The translations under genes were made by a program, and so were the position numbers. 64,000 bases of DNA from Enterobacter kobei (GTDB taxonomy: Bacteria > Pseudomonadota > Gammaproteobacteria > Enterobacterales > Enterobacteriaceae), in contig NZ_CP017181.1 of the NCBI RefSeq assembly GCF_001729765.1, positions 4,588,001 through 4,652,000 on the forward strand, given 5' to 3'. Each line of letters begins with the position of its first letter. The stretch's first letter is position 1. The notes under the pieces were generated by a model, which saw only the letters and a list, made by a program, of their open reading frames with translations, was not told where the DNA came from and ran no database searches. Below, piece by piece: positions 10,372-24,440 of this stretch.

Positions 10372-11934
10372 GTGGACTCCATATTTTCTATTGGCATCCA
10401 GTCATTATGGGACGAATTGAGCCACATGCCAGTCGGTGGAGTCTGGTGGATTAATACCGACCGTAATGAAGATGCCATCAGTCTGGTAAACCAGACAATT
10501 GCCGCCCAGGATAAGGATTCCCGCGTGGCTGTCATTAGCATGGGCGAAGAGCCGAAGAAAATTATCACGCTGGAAAGTGACGACGGACCGCAAACCGTGC
10601 GCTTATTTTCCATGTCAGCAGAAGTGGATAGTCTATACTTTTTGTCCCGCGACGTTCAGTGCTCCATTGATCCGGATCACTATTTAGTGATTCTTAAATG
10701 CGCAAATAACGTCCTGCAAAATATCCCTGCTGAAAAACTGCTGCCGTGGCTGGAAAAAATCAATAAATGGGCAAAATTTCAAAATTGCACGCTATTGGTC
10801 GTCAATCCCGGCAGTAATAATGACAAGTTGTTTTCACTTTTAATGGGTGAATATCGCTCCCTGTTCGGTCTGGCCAGTCTGCGTGACCAGGTAGGCAGCT
10901 ATCTCTACGATATTGCTTTCTGGTGTAATGAAAAAGGCGTGAGCGCCAGGCAACAGCTGACCCTGAAACAGAGTGAGGGGAAATGGCACCTGGCATAGCA
11001 GGAAGAAACGGTTGTGCAGCCGCGCAGTGATGAAAAACGCATCCTGAGCCATATTGCGGTTTTAGAGGGCGCGCCCGCGCTGTCGGAAAACTGGTCGCTG
11101 TTTGAGTCTAACGAAGCGCTTTTTCATGAAGCTCGTACAACCCAGGCGGCAACCCTTGTTTTCTCGTTGATGCAAAATAACCAGATTGAGACGCTGGCGA
11201 GACAAATTCATACCTTACGTCGCCAGCGCGGCAGCGCATTAAAAATTGTGGTGCGGGAAAACAATACCAGCCTGCGCGCCACCGATGAGCGTCTGCTGCT
11301 TGGCTGCGGAGCAAATATGGTTGTTCCATGGAATGCGCCGCTGTCACGCTGCCTGACGCTAATCGAAAGCGTTCAGGGCCAGCAGTTCAGCCGCCATGTG
11401 CCGGAAGACATTTCCACCTTGCTCTCCATGACGCAGCCGATGAAGCTGCGCGGATACCAGAAATGGGATAACTTCTGCGACGCCGTCGGCAATATGATGA
11501 GCAACACGCTACTTCCTGCGGACGGGAAAGGGGTGATGGTTGCCCTGCGTCCTGTTCCGGGTATCCGCGTTGAACAGGCTCTCACCTTATGTCGTCCGAA
11601 TCGTACAGGGGACATCATGACCATTGGCGACAATCGCCTGGTGCTATTTTTGTCCTTCTGCCGGGTGAACGATCTTGATACCGCGCTTAACCACATCTTT
11701 CCCCTGCCTACCGGGGATATTTTCTCAAACCGTATGATCTGGTTCGAAGATAATGCTATCAGCGCGGAGCTGGTGCAGATGCGCGCACTTCAGCCTGAAC
11801 AATGGGTTAAACCGCTGGCGATCACCAGCGATGCAAAACCGATTCTCAATGCCAGACATGACGGTCATGTCTGGCGTCGGGTTCCGGAACCCCATCGCTT
11901 ATTAACCGAGAATGGGGAGAACGTAACATCATGA
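10372..11934 (+). pseudogene. bcsE: c-di-GMP-binding cellulose enhancer BcsE, split by an in-frame amber codon
   Basis: BcsE binds c-di-GMP and stimulates cellulose synthesis. It starts at a GTG (10372, SIFSIGIQSLWDEL). One frame runs from 10372 to 11934, but codon 209 is TAG (10996-10998), following KWHLA and preceding QEETVVQPRSDEKR. E. coli has Gln at the aligned position (TLVQSEEAE), so one CAG-to-TAG change would explain it. The N-terminal 208-residue part lacks the GIL domain; the C-terminal part keeps the RxGD c-di-GMP site (NRTGDIMTIG). AGGAAG lies 8 nt before an in-frame GTG at 11014, so the second half might be translated separately by reinitiation. It overlaps bcsF by ATGA. Confidence 0.88.
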
Positions 11935-12125
11935 ATATCAGCGATATTATTCAACTGGTCGTATTCTGTGCGCTGATCTTTTTCCCGCTTGGCTACTATG
12001 CGCGCCATTCCATACGTCGTATCCGTGATACGGCCAGAGTGATGTTTATAAAACCTCGCTATGTAAAACCAGCCGGAACACTGACACGGGCATCACACGT
12101 CAAGGCAGACCGAAAACATGACTAA
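11931..12125 (+). CDS. bcsF: Small membrane protein BcsF
   Basis: This 64-residue protein matches E. coli BcsF. One transmembrane helix ([19 protein letters not shown]) is followed by a basic cytoplasmic tail with conserved RYVKPAGTL. BcsF recruits BcsE to the membrane and supports BcsG, the cellulose phosphoethanolamine transferase. It overlaps bcsE by 4 nt and bcsG by 8 nt, so the three are translationally coupled; the amber codon in bcsE could have a polar effect on it. Confidence 0.92.
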   Translation: MNISDIIQLVVFCALIFFPLGYYARHSIRRIRDTARVMFIKPRYVKPAGTLTRASHVKADRKHD

Positions 12126-13797
12126 TTCTACCTATACCGCTTCGTCACCCTCGCCGCTCTGGCAATACTGGCGCGGCCTTTCCGGCTGGAACTTTTACTT
12201 TCTGGTGAAGTTTGGTTTGCTCTGGGCAGGCTATCTGAATTTCCATCCCCTGCTTAACCTGGTCTTTATGGCCTTCCTGCTGATGCCGTTGCCGAATATC
12301 AGGCTGCATCGTTTACGTCACTGGGTAGCCATCCCCGTCGGCTTTGCGCTGTTCTGGCACGATACCTGGCTACCGGGTCCGGACAGCATAATGAGCCAGG
12401 GGTCACAGGTCGCGGGCTTCAGTGCAGACTACATGCTTGATCTGGTTGAGCGCTTTATTAACTGGCAGATGATTGGCGCTATCTTTGTCCTGCTGGTGGC
12501 CTGGCTGTTCCTGTCGCAGTGGATCCGCGTCACGGTGTTTGTTGTCGCCATTATGATCTGGCTTAACGTGCTGACGCTGGCAGGACCGGACTTCTCCCTG
12601 TGGCCTGCCGGTCAACCAACCACCACGGTGACCACCACGGGTGGAAGCGCAGCGGCTACTGTTACCACGGCAGGCGATACGCCTGTGGTAGGTGATATTC
12701 CAACCCAGACCGCACCGCCGACCTCCACCAACCTCAATGCGTGGCTTTCCAGCTTCTATACCGCAGAAGATAAGCGACAGACGAAATTCCCGGATGCACT
12801 GACGGCAGATGCTCAACCGTTTGAGCTGCTGGTGATTAACATCTGTTCCCTCTCCTGGGCCGATGTGGATGCAGCCGGATTAATGTCTCACCCACTGTGG
12901 TCTCATTTCGATATCCAGTTTAAAGATTTCAACTCTGCCACCTCATACAGCGGCCCGGCAGCGATTCGCCTTCTGCGTGCAAGCTGCGGTCAGACATCGC
13001 ATAAAAACCTGTACCAGCCGGCAGGGAATCAGTGTTATCTGTTCGATAACCTCGCGAAGCTGGGCTTTACGCAGCATCTGATGCTGGGACATAACGGCCA
13101 GTTCGGTAACTTCCTGAAAGAGGTGCGTGAACAGGGTGGCATGCAGGCGCCGCTGATGGATCAAACCGGGCTTCCCGTTACTCTGCTCGGCTTCGACGGT
13201 TCACCTGTTTACGACGATACAGCCGTACTGCAGCGCTGGCTGCAAACCATCGAAAAAGACAGCAACCCGCGCAGTGCGACGTTCTTTAACACCCTGCCGC
13301 TTCACGACGGTAACCACTTCCCGGGCGTGAGCAAAACGGCAGATTATAAAGTGCGTGCGCAGAAATTCTTCGACGAGCTGGATGCGTTCTTCACTGAGCT
13401 GGAAAAATCAGGCCGTAAAGTGATGGTGGTTGTCGTGCCTGAACACGGTGGCGCGCTGAAAGGCGACAGAATGCAGGTGTCAGGTCTGCGTGATATTCCA
13501 AGCCCGTCCATTACCAACGTGCCTGCGGGCATTAAATTCTTTGGTATGAAGGCTCCGCACCAGGGCGCGCCGATTGAGATTACACAGCCAACCAGCTATC
13601 TGGCAATTTCAGAACTGGTTGCCCGTGCCGTGGACGGGAAGCTGTTTGTGGAAGATAGCGTGAACTGGAATCAGCTCACCAGCAACCTGCCGCAAACGGC
13701 AGAGGTCTCCGAAAACGCGAATGCTGTTGTGATTCAGTACCAGAACAAACCGTACGTTCGTCTGAACGGCGGAGATTGGGTACCGTATCCGCAATAA
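12118..13797 (+). CDS. bcsG: Cellulose phosphoethanolamine transferase BcsG
   Basis: BcsG transfers phosphoethanolamine from phospholipid to the nascent glucan, giving pEtN-cellulose. The 559-residue protein equals E. coli BcsG in length. Several N-terminal transmembrane helices (to about residue 160) are followed by a Thr-rich linker and a periplasmic alkaline-phosphatase-like domain. The likely nucleophile is the Ser of [10 protein letters not shown], and zinc-binding features include CSLSWADVD and VPEHGGAL. It is the last gene of bcsEFG and is intact. Confidence 0.95.
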   Translation: MTNSTYTASSPSPLWQYWRGLSGWNFYFLVKFGLLWAGYLNFHPLLNLVFMAFLLMPLPNIRLHRLRHWVAIPVGFALFWHDTWLPGPDSIMSQGSQVAGFSADYMLDLVERFINWQMIGAIFVLLVAWLFLSQWIRVTVFVVAIMIWLNVLTLAGPDFSLWPAGQPTTTVTTTGGSAAATVTTAGDTPVVGDIPTQTAPPTSTNLNAWLSSFYTAEDKRQTKFPDALTADAQPFELLVINICSLSWADVDAAGLMSHPLWSHFDIQFKDFNSATSYSGPAAIRLLRASCGQTSHKNLYQPAGNQCYLFDNLAKLGFTQHLMLGHNGQFGNFLKEVREQGGMQAPLMDQTGLPVTLLGFDGSPVYDDTAVLQRWLQTIEKDSNPRSATFFNTLPLHDGNHFPGVSKTADYKVRAQKFFDELDAFFTELEKSGRKVMVVVVPEHGGALKGDRMQVSGLRDIPSPSITNVPAGIKFFGMKAPHQGAPIEITQPTSYLAISELVARAVDGKLFVEDSVNWNQLTSNLPQTAEVSENANAVVIQYQNKPYVRLNGGDWVPYPQ

Positions 13798-13805
13798 AGG
13801 ATTTA

Positions 13806-13830
13806 CCCCTCTCCCCTGTAGGGAGAGGGG
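13806..13830. terminator. Hairpin between convergent bcsG and the GH8 gene
   Basis: A perfect 10-bp stem (CCCCTCTCCC / GGGAGAGGGG) with a 5-nt loop lies 9 nt after the bcsG stop. There is no T run on either side, so it may be an mRNA-stabilising or mutual blocking hairpin rather than a classic intrinsic terminator. Confidence 0.5.
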
Positions 13831-13845
13831 ATTGTCAGTGCGTTA

Positions 13846-14841
13846 TTATTGCGCTGAAATCCATACCAGCATTTTCAGACTTGCCGAATAGTAGTCGTCG
13901 TTAGAGGTGATTTCCGGTTCGCCGGATGGCTGACCCATCGTTAAATCCCTGACCGCCAGCAGACCGCCTTCCATCATATAGGGCGCGTATTCGTTGGTCG
14001 TGACGTTAACCCAGGCGGGTGTATGTTCCCGTGGGAACTGACCAAACCAGGCTTTCCAGGGCGTCAGCAGCGGGCTTTGTTTATCAGACCAGGCTATGTA
14101 CAGCGGAATACGAATCGCATCGTAGCTCATTCGCGGTGGCCAGCCTTTGGCCGGCGTCAGCTTGCCCGCGGATGCCAGCGAAACCCAGTCTGTCGGTAGA
14201 TTCGCTTTACCCGATCCCATTTTTCCCAGCAGACGTTTCCCGTCCTTTATCAATTCACGCCAGACCGGCAAATGACTGCGTCCGGCAAAGGCCTGCCAGG
14301 CCGGAAACACAAAATAGGAAGGATTAAGGACCACTTCACTCTCAAGCTTAAATCCCTGTACGCCGGGCAGCATCACGCGGTAACCCGCATAGCGGATTAC
14401 GTTGTGGTCAATCAATGCTTTCGTAATCGCATCCGATGCGGCGCTGTAGCGTTTGTCATGCCAGCGCGCATCGGCTTTTAACAACGCCCATGCAATCAGG
14501 ACATCGCCATCTGTGGCGTTGTTTTTATCAGCGACCGGATTGGACTCCGCGGGGTTATAACGCCAGTAAAACAGACCATTTTCGTTGTTCTTTAGCGTCC
14601 TGTTGGTCCATTGCCAGAGCTTATCGAACGTGGCTTTATCGTCGTTAGCCACCGCCATTAACATGGCGAAACCCTGACCTTCCGTATGCGAAACGTCACC
14701 GTTGCCGGTATCAACAATGCGGCCTTCCGGTTTAAAAAAGCGCGCCTTGTAACTCTCCCAGGCCTGACTCGCCTGCGAGAGAGGAGAGAACAGCAAACTC
14801 ATCATCACAGCCAGGGTCGCGCAGACGGGTTTTCGCATCAT
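13846..14841 (-). CDS. Second GH8 endoglucanase (CelY/Cel8-like), secreted
   Basis: This 331-residue GH8 enzyme carries a signal peptide (MMRKPVCATLAVMMSLLF, cleavage near SQA). It shares the BcsZ active-site pattern: HTEGQGFAML (Glu), NATDGDVLIAW (Asp) and SYDAIRIPLYIAW (Asp), but it is clearly divergent from the bcsZ product elsewhere. It resembles the minor endoglucanase CelY of soft-rot bacteria. It is convergent with bcsG and lies 13 nt from birA on the same strand. It probably cleaves soluble or amorphous beta-1,4-glucan; whether it acts on self-made cellulose or plant polymer cannot be told from sequence. Confidence 0.85.
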   Translation of the reverse strand: MMRKPVCATLAVMMSLLFSPLSQASQAWESYKARFFKPEGRIVDTGNGDVSHTEGQGFAMLMAVANDDKATFDKLWQWTNRTLKNNENGLFYWRYNPAESNPVADKNNATDGDVLIAWALLKADARWHDKRYSAASDAITKALIDHNVIRYAGYRVMLPGVQGFKLESEVVLNPSYFVFPAWQAFAGRSHLPVWRELIKDGKRLLGKMGSGKANLPTDWVSLASAGKLTPAKGWPPRMSYDAIRIPLYIAWSDKQSPLLTPWKAWFGQFPREHTPAWVNVTTNEYAPYMMEGGLLAVRDLTMGQPSGEPEITSNDDYYSASLKMLVWISAQ

Positions 14842-14854
14842 TCACCCCATTCGG

Positions 14855-15817
14855 TTATTCGGCACTTCGCAGTGAAATCTCACCGCCCATCCAGGGCTTG
14901 ATCACGCCATCCTGTTCCAGGAGCAACGCGCCCTGAACGTCAATCCCGCGGGAAATGCCGTAGATCTCTTTATCACCAATCAGTAATTTCACCGGGCGAT
15001 TGATGAAGTTGTCCAGTTTTTCCCAACGAGACAGGAACGTTGCGAGTCCTTCCTGTTCAAAAAGCGTCAGTGAACTGCGCAACTCTTTAATCATACGCAC
15101 GGCAAGGATGTTACGATCGATGACGATCCCCGCCTCCTGGAGATTCGTCCAGGCCTGGTTGACCACATCGTTTTGTACGTTACGCATCACCATATTGAGG
15201 CCCGCGCCAATCACGATTTGCGCCGCATCGCCCGTTTTTCCCGTCAGTTCGACCAGAATACCGGCAAGTTTACGATCGTTCAGGTAAAGATCGTTAGGCC
15301 ATTTAACACGCACCCGATCGGCGCCCAGATCGTGTAGCACCTCTGCCATGACAATCCCGATGACCAGACTCAGGCCAATCGCTGCGGCAGGGCCCTGATC
15401 GAGTCGCCAGTACATGGACAGGTAGAGGTTGGCACCAAAGGGCGAGAACCATTTTCGCCCTCGGCGACCACGCCCGGCCTGCTGATACTCTGCAACGCAG
15501 GCATCGCCGGATTTCAGTTCAGGCAGACGATCCAGAAGATACTGGTTCGTTGAGTCAATCACCGGCAGCACCGCAACATTGCCGTGCCCAATCTGGCTAC
15601 GAATCACATCTTCATTCAGCAATTGAATGGGTTCCGGCAGGCTGTACCCTTTTCCCGGAACGGTAAAGACATCGACACCCCAGTCGCGGAGGGTCTGGAT
15701 ATGCTTATTAATGCCTGCACGGCTCATGCCCAGCTGCTCACCCAGCTGCTCGCCAGAGTGAAACTCCCCATCCGCGAGGATGCTAATCAGGGTTAACGGG
15801 ATGGTATTGTCTTTCAC
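14855..15817 (-). CDS. birA: Biotin-protein ligase and biotin operon repressor BirA
   Basis: BirA activates biotin to biotinyl-5'-AMP, attaches it to acetyl-CoA carboxylase (AccB), and represses bio genes when dimeric. The 320-residue protein has an N-terminal winged helix-turn-helix ([20 protein letters not shown]), the biotin/ATP loop [17 protein letters not shown], and a C-terminal SH3-like domain. It starts at a GTG that overlaps the murB stop by 4 nt, as in the usual murB-birA pair. The E. coli downstream neighbour coaA is absent here; a GH8 gene follows instead. Confidence 0.96.
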   Translation of the reverse strand: MKDNTIPLTLISILADGEFHSGEQLGEQLGMSRAGINKHIQTLRDWGVDVFTVPGKGYSLPEPIQLLNEDVIRSQIGHGNVAVLPVIDSTNQYLLDRLPELKSGDACVAEYQQAGRGRRGRKWFSPFGANLYLSMYWRLDQGPAAAIGLSLVIGIVMAEVLHDLGADRVRVKWPNDLYLNDRKLAGILVELTGKTGDAAQIVIGAGLNMVMRNVQNDVVNQAWTNLQEAGIVIDRNILAVRMIKELRSSLTLFEQEGLATFLSRWEKLDNFINRPVKLLIGDKEIYGISRGIDVQGALLLEQDGVIKPWMGGEISLRSAE

Positions 15818-16842
15818 GCGATGGTCTCCACGGCATTCACTTCACCTGTGCGGCCAATGAAGCGGACTTCTGGCTCCAGCCAGACGTTAAACTTTTCACC
15901 CACACGTTCACGAACATAATGAGCCAGTTTGACCACGTCATCACTGCTCGCATCATGTTGATTGATCAGTACCAGAGCCTGCTGCTGATGAACGGCAGCG
16001 CCTCCGACTGAAGTGCCTTTAAGCTGGCATTGATCGATAAGCCATCCCGCAGCCAGCTTCACGCTGCCATCTGCGTGAGGGTAATGTGGTGCTGCGGGCC
16101 ATCCTTCAAGGAAGACCTTTGCCTTTTCGCTGTCGATCACCGGGTTTTTGAAGAAACTTCCGGCATTTCCATTTACTTTTGGGTCGGGAAGCTTGGTCAT
16201 GCGCATATGACAAACCGAGTCAAACACATCGCGGGGTGTGGCGGTAGCCGGATCGAGACGCGTTAAATCACCGTAGGTCAGTACGGGCTGCCAGTTCTTC
16301 GACAGGCGCAGGCCCACGGCGACAATCACGTAGCGATCCTGATATTCATGTTTGAAGATACTGTCACGGTAGCCAAAACGGCACTGTTCTGCGGTTAAAC
16401 GCTTAGCCGTTCCAGTCGCCAGTTCGATGCAATCGACGTATTCACAGACATGTTTCAGCTCGATGCCATAGGCACCGATGTTTTGAATCGGTGATGATCC
16501 CGCGCAGCCCGGAATAAGCGCAAGGTTTTCCAGGCCTGGCATCCCTTTTTCAAGGGTAAATTGCACCAGGTGATGCCAGTTTTCTCCGGCCCCCACGTGC
16601 AAGTGCCAGCTATCGGCGCGCTCTTCCACATCAATTCCCATGATGCGGTTAACGATCACTGTTCCCGCAAAATCGTCGAGAAACAGGACATTACTTCCTT
16701 CGCCCAGAATCAGTACGGGTTCGTTTTTTTCGGTTGCGCTTTGCCATGCATTCAGCAACTGCTGTGCAGTATCGGCACGGACAATGTGATTAGCATTGCG
16801 TTGAATACCAAAGGTATTCCAGGGCTTAAGGGAGTGGTTCAT
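15814..16842 (-). CDS. murB: UDP-N-acetylenolpyruvoylglucosamine reductase MurB
   Basis: MurB is the cytosolic FAD enzyme that reduces UDP-GlcNAc-enolpyruvate to UDP-MurNAc with NADPH for peptidoglycan synthesis. The 342-residue protein is the type I form. The FAD-binding motif [10 protein letters not shown] is near residue 48, [15 protein letters not shown] follows, the catalytic Ser is in [11 protein letters not shown], and the Glu is in [10 protein letters not shown] near the C-terminus. It lies 83 nt after the rrn terminator on the same strand. Confidence 0.97.
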   Translation of the reverse strand: MNHSLKPWNTFGIQRNANHIVRADTAQQLLNAWQSATEKNEPVLILGEGSNVLFLDDFAGTVIVNRIMGIDVEERADSWHLHVGAGENWHHLVQFTLEKGMPGLENLALIPGCAGSSPIQNIGAYGIELKHVCEYVDCIELATGTAKRLTAEQCRFGYRDSIFKHEYQDRYVIVAVGLRLSKNWQPVLTYGDLTRLDPATATPRDVFDSVCHMRMTKLPDPKVNGNAGSFFKNPVIDSEKAKVFLEGWPAAPHYPHADGSVKLAAGWLIDQCQLKGTSVGGAAVHQQQALVLINQHDASSDDVVKLAHYVRERVGEKFNVWLEPEVRFIGRTGEVNAVETIA

Positions 16843-16925
16843 AGACGCTATCCTGATGCAAAAACGCAGGTAGTTTACCGTATAAGCAGGGCGTTGGGGG
16901 ATTAGTTTGTATAGCGCAGAAACGC

Positions 16926-16955
16926 AAAAAGGCCATCCTTACGGATGGCCTTTTC
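16926..16955 (-). terminator. rRNA operon terminator
   Basis: The hairpin GGCCATCC-TTAC-GGATGGCC (16931-16950) is flanked by A5 and T4 on the plus strand, so read on the minus strand it is an 8-bp stem followed by TTTTT. It sits 15 nt after 5S and has the sequence style of E. coli rrn terminators. Confidence 0.9.
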
Positions 16956-16964
16956 ACTTATTTG

Positions 16965-17084
16965 ATGCCTGGCAGTTCCCTACTCTCACATGGGGAGACC
17001 CCACACTACCATCGGCGCTACGGCGTTTCACTTCTGAGTTCGGCATGGGGTCAGGTGGGACCACCGCGCTAAAGCCGCCAGGCA
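16965..17084 (-). rRNA. rrf: 5S ribosomal RNA
   Basis: The 120-nt gene begins on the minus strand with TGCCTGGCGGC and ends with GCCAGGCAT, forming the closing helix I. The internal CCATGCCGAACTCAGAAGTG segment is typical of enterobacterial 5S. It follows 23S by 65 nt and is the last gene of the operon; no extra distal tRNA is visible before the terminator. Confidence 0.98.
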
Positions 17085-17149
17085 AATTCTGTTTAATCTG
17101 TATCAGGCTGAAAATCGTCTCTCTCACGCCAAAACAGCTTCGGCGTTGT

Positions 17150-20054
<2,905 letters not shown>

Positions 20055-20161
20055 TCACAACCCGAAGATGTTTCTTTCGATTCATCATCGGTTTGCGAAA
20101 ATTTGAGAGACTCGAACACACATAACATGTGTGTCGTTTCAATTTTCAGCTTGATCCAGAT

Positions 20162-20173
20162 TTTTAAAGAGCA
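20162..20173 (-). promoter_or_regulatory. boxA antitermination element in the 16S-23S spacer
   Basis: On the minus strand this reads TGCTCTTTAAAA, the spacer boxA bound by NusB/NusE, lying between tRNA-Ala and 23S as expected for an rrn operon. Confidence 0.8.
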
Positions 20174-20234
20174 AAACTTCGCAGTGCACCTTTTCAGGTT
20201 CACTCTGAAGTTTTCTTGTGTTCGCAGTAAAAGA

Positions 20235-20310
20235 TGGTGGAGCTATGCGGGATCGAACCGCAGACCTCCTGCGTGCAAAGCAGGCGCTCTCCCAGCTGAG
20301 CTATAGCCCC
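20235..20310 (-). tRNA. alaT: tRNA-Ala (TGC)
   Basis: This 76-nt gene starts GGGGCTATAGCTCAGC and ends with encoded CCA. The anticodon loop TTTGCAC gives anticodon TGC, reading GCA/GCG/GCU alanine codons. It is the second tRNA of the 16S-23S spacer. The symbol is by analogy to rrnA. Confidence 0.98.
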
Positions 20311-20352
20311 ATCGTTTGTAATCTCTGTACCGCTCATCCTTTAAAAGGATTT

Positions 20353-20429
<77 letters not shown>

Positions 20430-20499
20430 GCAGAGATTTTTACTGCTGTTTTTTCATCAGACAATCTGTGTGAGCACTACAAAGGCAGGTTCTTTAAGG

Positions 20500-22039
<1,540 letters not shown>

Positions 22040-22171
22040 AAGTTTGATGCTCATGAATTAAACTTCGTAATGAATTACGTATGTTCACTCAGAGACTTGG
22101 TATTCATTTATTGTCCGAAGACATTAAGAATCCATGTCACTTTGAGTGCCCACACAGATTGTCTGATAAAT

Positions 22172-22183
22172 TGTTAAAGAGCA
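22172..22183 (-). promoter_or_regulatory. boxA antitermination element in the rrn leader
   Basis: The minus strand reads TGCTCTTTAACA, the canonical leader boxA that assembles the rRNA antitermination complex. It lies between P2 and 16S. Confidence 0.9.
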
Positions 22184-22218
22184 GTGCCGCTTCGTTTTCG
22201 CTGCGGCGCGGGGTGTGC

Positions 22219-22246
22219 ATATTACGCTCTCCCGCTTCAGAGTCAA
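22219..22246 (-). promoter_or_regulatory. rrn P2 promoter
   Basis: On the minus strand a -35 of TTGACT (22241-22246) and a -10 of TAATAT (22219-22224) are separated by 16 bp. The GCGGGA sequence in the spacer matches E. coli rrn P2 promoters, the less regulated of the pair. Confidence 0.9.
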
Positions 22247-22314
22247 GCGTTTATTTTGCTTTTCTCTGCTGACCCGGCGGCGTGTGTGCCGTTGTTCCGT
22301 GTCAGTGGAGGCGC

Positions 22315-22365
22315 ATTATAGGGAGTTATTTCACAGTGACAAGCACAAAATACAAAAAACTTTTC
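22315..22365 (-). promoter_or_regulatory. rrn P1 promoter with UP element
   Basis: The -35 is TTGTCA (22337-22342) and the -10 is TATAAT (22315-22320), 16 bp apart, with the GC-rich discriminator (GCGCC) that makes rRNA P1 promoters sensitive to ppGpp. The region just upstream (22343-22365) is A/T-rich like an UP element. hemG ends only 50 bp upstream of the -35, so any Fis sites must overlap the 3' end of hemG. The rest of the 350-bp gap between 16S and hemG (22040-22391) holds P2, boxA and the leader; I see no gene in it. Confidence 0.92.
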
Positions 22366-22391
22366 GTTCGCTCACTTTTCAAACTTAACGC

Positions 22392-22937
22392 TTATTTAAG
22401 TCGCGAATCGTCCGTTAAATGTGCGATTTCCCGCGCAAAACTGGCCACCTGCGACCAGTCGGTATAAACCACTTCTTTACGGGTATCGGTTTCACCACCG
22501 GTCATTTTCATAATCAGGCGGATCATGAAACGGTCATACCAACGGTATCGAGGGTAACGCAGCGCACCAGCAAAAACCGCGCACAGGTCTGGCTGCCACG
22601 GTGAGCTGAGTAAAAACTTGCGCGTATAGCTGTTGGTCTGCGGCGTACGCTTCTCGGCTTTACGCGCAACCAGATTGACCGAGTAAAACGCGCCGGGCAA
22701 TTTGTTGAGCACCGCCGTGTGCTTTTTCACAAAGCGATCCAGCGCTGGATGGAAATGCCCGTAACGAATAGAGGCGCCAATCACCACGCGATCGTACTCC
22801 TGCCATGTGATCTGCTCCGCGCGATTCAGGTTCACCACATCCGAGTAAATACCCAGTTCTTTTAATTCCGACGCCAGATACGCGGCAATCTCACGTGTTT
22901 GTCCGTCTCGCGTAGAGAAAAGAATCAGTGTTTTCAT
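22392..22937 (-). CDS. hemG: Menaquinone-dependent protoporphyrinogen IX oxidase HemG
   Basis: HemG is a flavodoxin-like FMN enzyme that oxidises protoporphyrinogen IX to protoporphyrin IX at the inner membrane, coupled to quinones. The 181-residue protein ([14 protein letters not shown] start at 22937, AAGGAG upstream) equals E. coli HemG. The FMN phosphate loop is STRDGQT and the long insert that distinguishes HemG from flavodoxins is present ([11 protein letters not shown]). It lies 10 nt after trkH. A reading that starts at 23024 would overlap trkH and is rejected. Confidence 0.96.
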   Translation of the reverse strand: MKTLILFSTRDGQTREIAAYLASELKELGIYSDVVNLNRAEQITWQEYDRVVIGASIRYGHFHPALDRFVKKHTAVLNKLPGAFYSVNLVARKAEKRTPQTNSYTRKFLLSSPWQPDLCAVFAGALRYPRYRWYDRFMIRLIMKMTGGETDTRKEVVYTDWSQVASFAREIAHLTDDSRLK

Positions 22938-22947
22938 CAACGGCTCC

Positions 22948-24399
22948 TTATTCGCGCCAGAATGTTGGGGTGAAGAGCACCAGCAGAGTAAAGACCTCAA
23001 GACGACCAAACAGCATATTGGCAATGAGGATCCATTTCGCGACCGGGTTCATACTGGCAAAGTTATCCGCCACGACCCCCAGGCCTGGCCCGAGGTTATT
23101 CAATGTTGCGACGACGGACGCAAAGGCGGAGAAATCATCCACCCCCGTCGCGATGATCGCCAGCATACTGACGATAAAGACCAGCGCATACGCCGAGAAA
23201 AAGCCCCATACGGCTTCGAGAATACGTTCCGGCAGCGCGCGGTTCCCCAGTTTAATGCTGTAGACCGCGTTCGGGTGGACCAGTCGTTTCAGCTCACGGT
23301 TGCCCTGCTTGAACAGCAGCAGAATACGAATCACCTTCAGGCCACCGCCCGTCGACCCGGCGCAGCCGCCAATAAACGCAGAGCACAGCAGGAGTACCGG
23401 CAGGAACAGCGGCCAGCGCGCAATACTGTCCGTGGTAAATCCGGCGGTCGTCGCCATTGATACCACCTGGAAGAACGCCTGGTTTAGGGTTGTCAGCGCG
23501 GAGTTGTAAACATCATGGAACCACAGCACCAGGGTACAGATGACGACCAGCGTAAGCTGGACACCAATAAACATGCGGAACTCAGGGTCGCGCCAGTACA
23601 CCTTCAGGCTTCGCCCGCTCAGTAAAGAGAAGTGCAGGCCATAGTTACAGCCAGAAATCAGCAGGAAAATCGCAATGATGGTGTTGATCGTTGGGCTATC
23701 GAAGTAGCCTACGCTGGCATCGTGGGTGGAGAACCCGCCGATAGCGATTGTCGCAAAGCTGTGTCCGATGGCATCGAAAGCAGGCATCCCGGCAAACCAG
23801 AGCGCCAGCGCACAGGCCACCGTCAGCAGGACATAAATCAGCCACAGGGTTTTCGCCGTCTCGGCAATACGCGGGCGCATCTTGTTATCTTTCAGCGGCC
23901 CGGGCATTTCAGCCCTGTACAACTGCATCCCACCGACGCCCAGAATGGGCAGAATAGCTACCGCCAGGACGATGATCCCCATACCGCCGAACCACTGCAG
24001 CATCTGGCGATAAAAGAGGATGGCGTGGGGTAATGAATCCAGACCCACCAGCGTCGTCGCCCCGGTGGTCGTTAACCCCGAGAACGATTCAAAAAAGGCA
24101 TCCGTGATGCTCAGGTTAGGTTGCTCGGAGAAGATAAAGGGCAGCGAACCCACGCTCCCCAGCACCGTCCAGAACAGCACCACGATCAGAAAGCCTTCGC
24201 GGGATTTCAGCTCACCTTTCTGACGACGATTCGGCCACCACAGCAGCGAGCCAATCGCCAGTGCGACAAAAAAGGTCTGGGTAAATGCCCGCCCCGCGCC
24301 GTCCCGGTAGATAAGCGCCACCAGTCCTGGGAGAATCATCGTCCCGGAAAAAAGTATGACCAGCAGTCCAACGATTCGGGTTATGGCACGAAAATGCAT
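22948..24399 (-). CDS. trkH: Trk potassium uptake channel TrkH
   Basis: TrkH is the K+-translocating inner-membrane subunit of the Trk system, gated by TrkA. The 483-residue polytopic protein matches E. coli TrkH in length, with four M1-P-M2 repeats and filter-like segments such as [35 protein letters not shown] and [13 protein letters not shown]. It is followed closely by hemG, as in E. coli. Confidence 0.96.
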   Translation of the reverse strand: MHFRAITRIVGLLVILFSGTMILPGLVALIYRDGAGRAFTQTFFVALAIGSLLWWPNRRQKGELKSREGFLIVVLFWTVLGSVGSLPFIFSEQPNLSITDAFFESFSGLTTTGATTLVGLDSLPHAILFYRQMLQWFGGMGIIVLAVAILPILGVGGMQLYRAEMPGPLKDNKMRPRIAETAKTLWLIYVLLTVACALALWFAGMPAFDAIGHSFATIAIGGFSTHDASVGYFDSPTINTIIAIFLLISGCNYGLHFSLLSGRSLKVYWRDPEFRMFIGVQLTLVVICTLVLWFHDVYNSALTTLNQAFFQVVSMATTAGFTTDSIARWPLFLPVLLLCSAFIGGCAGSTGGGLKVIRILLLFKQGNRELKRLVHPNAVYSIKLGNRALPERILEAVWGFFSAYALVFIVSMLAIIATGVDDFSAFASVVATLNNLGPGLGVVADNFASMNPVAKWILIANMLFGRLEVFTLLVLFTPTFWRE

Positions 24400-24440
24400 C
24401 TCTGCCGCTTCCTTTGGTATTCAAAAAAGTGAGGTGGGGA

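Noticed and set aside
10996..10998. Pyrrolysine or other recoding at the bcsE TAG
   Set aside because: No pyrrolysine genes are expected in this group and E. coli has an ordinary Gln at this place, so a nonsense mutation is simpler. Amber read-through was kept only as a remote option.
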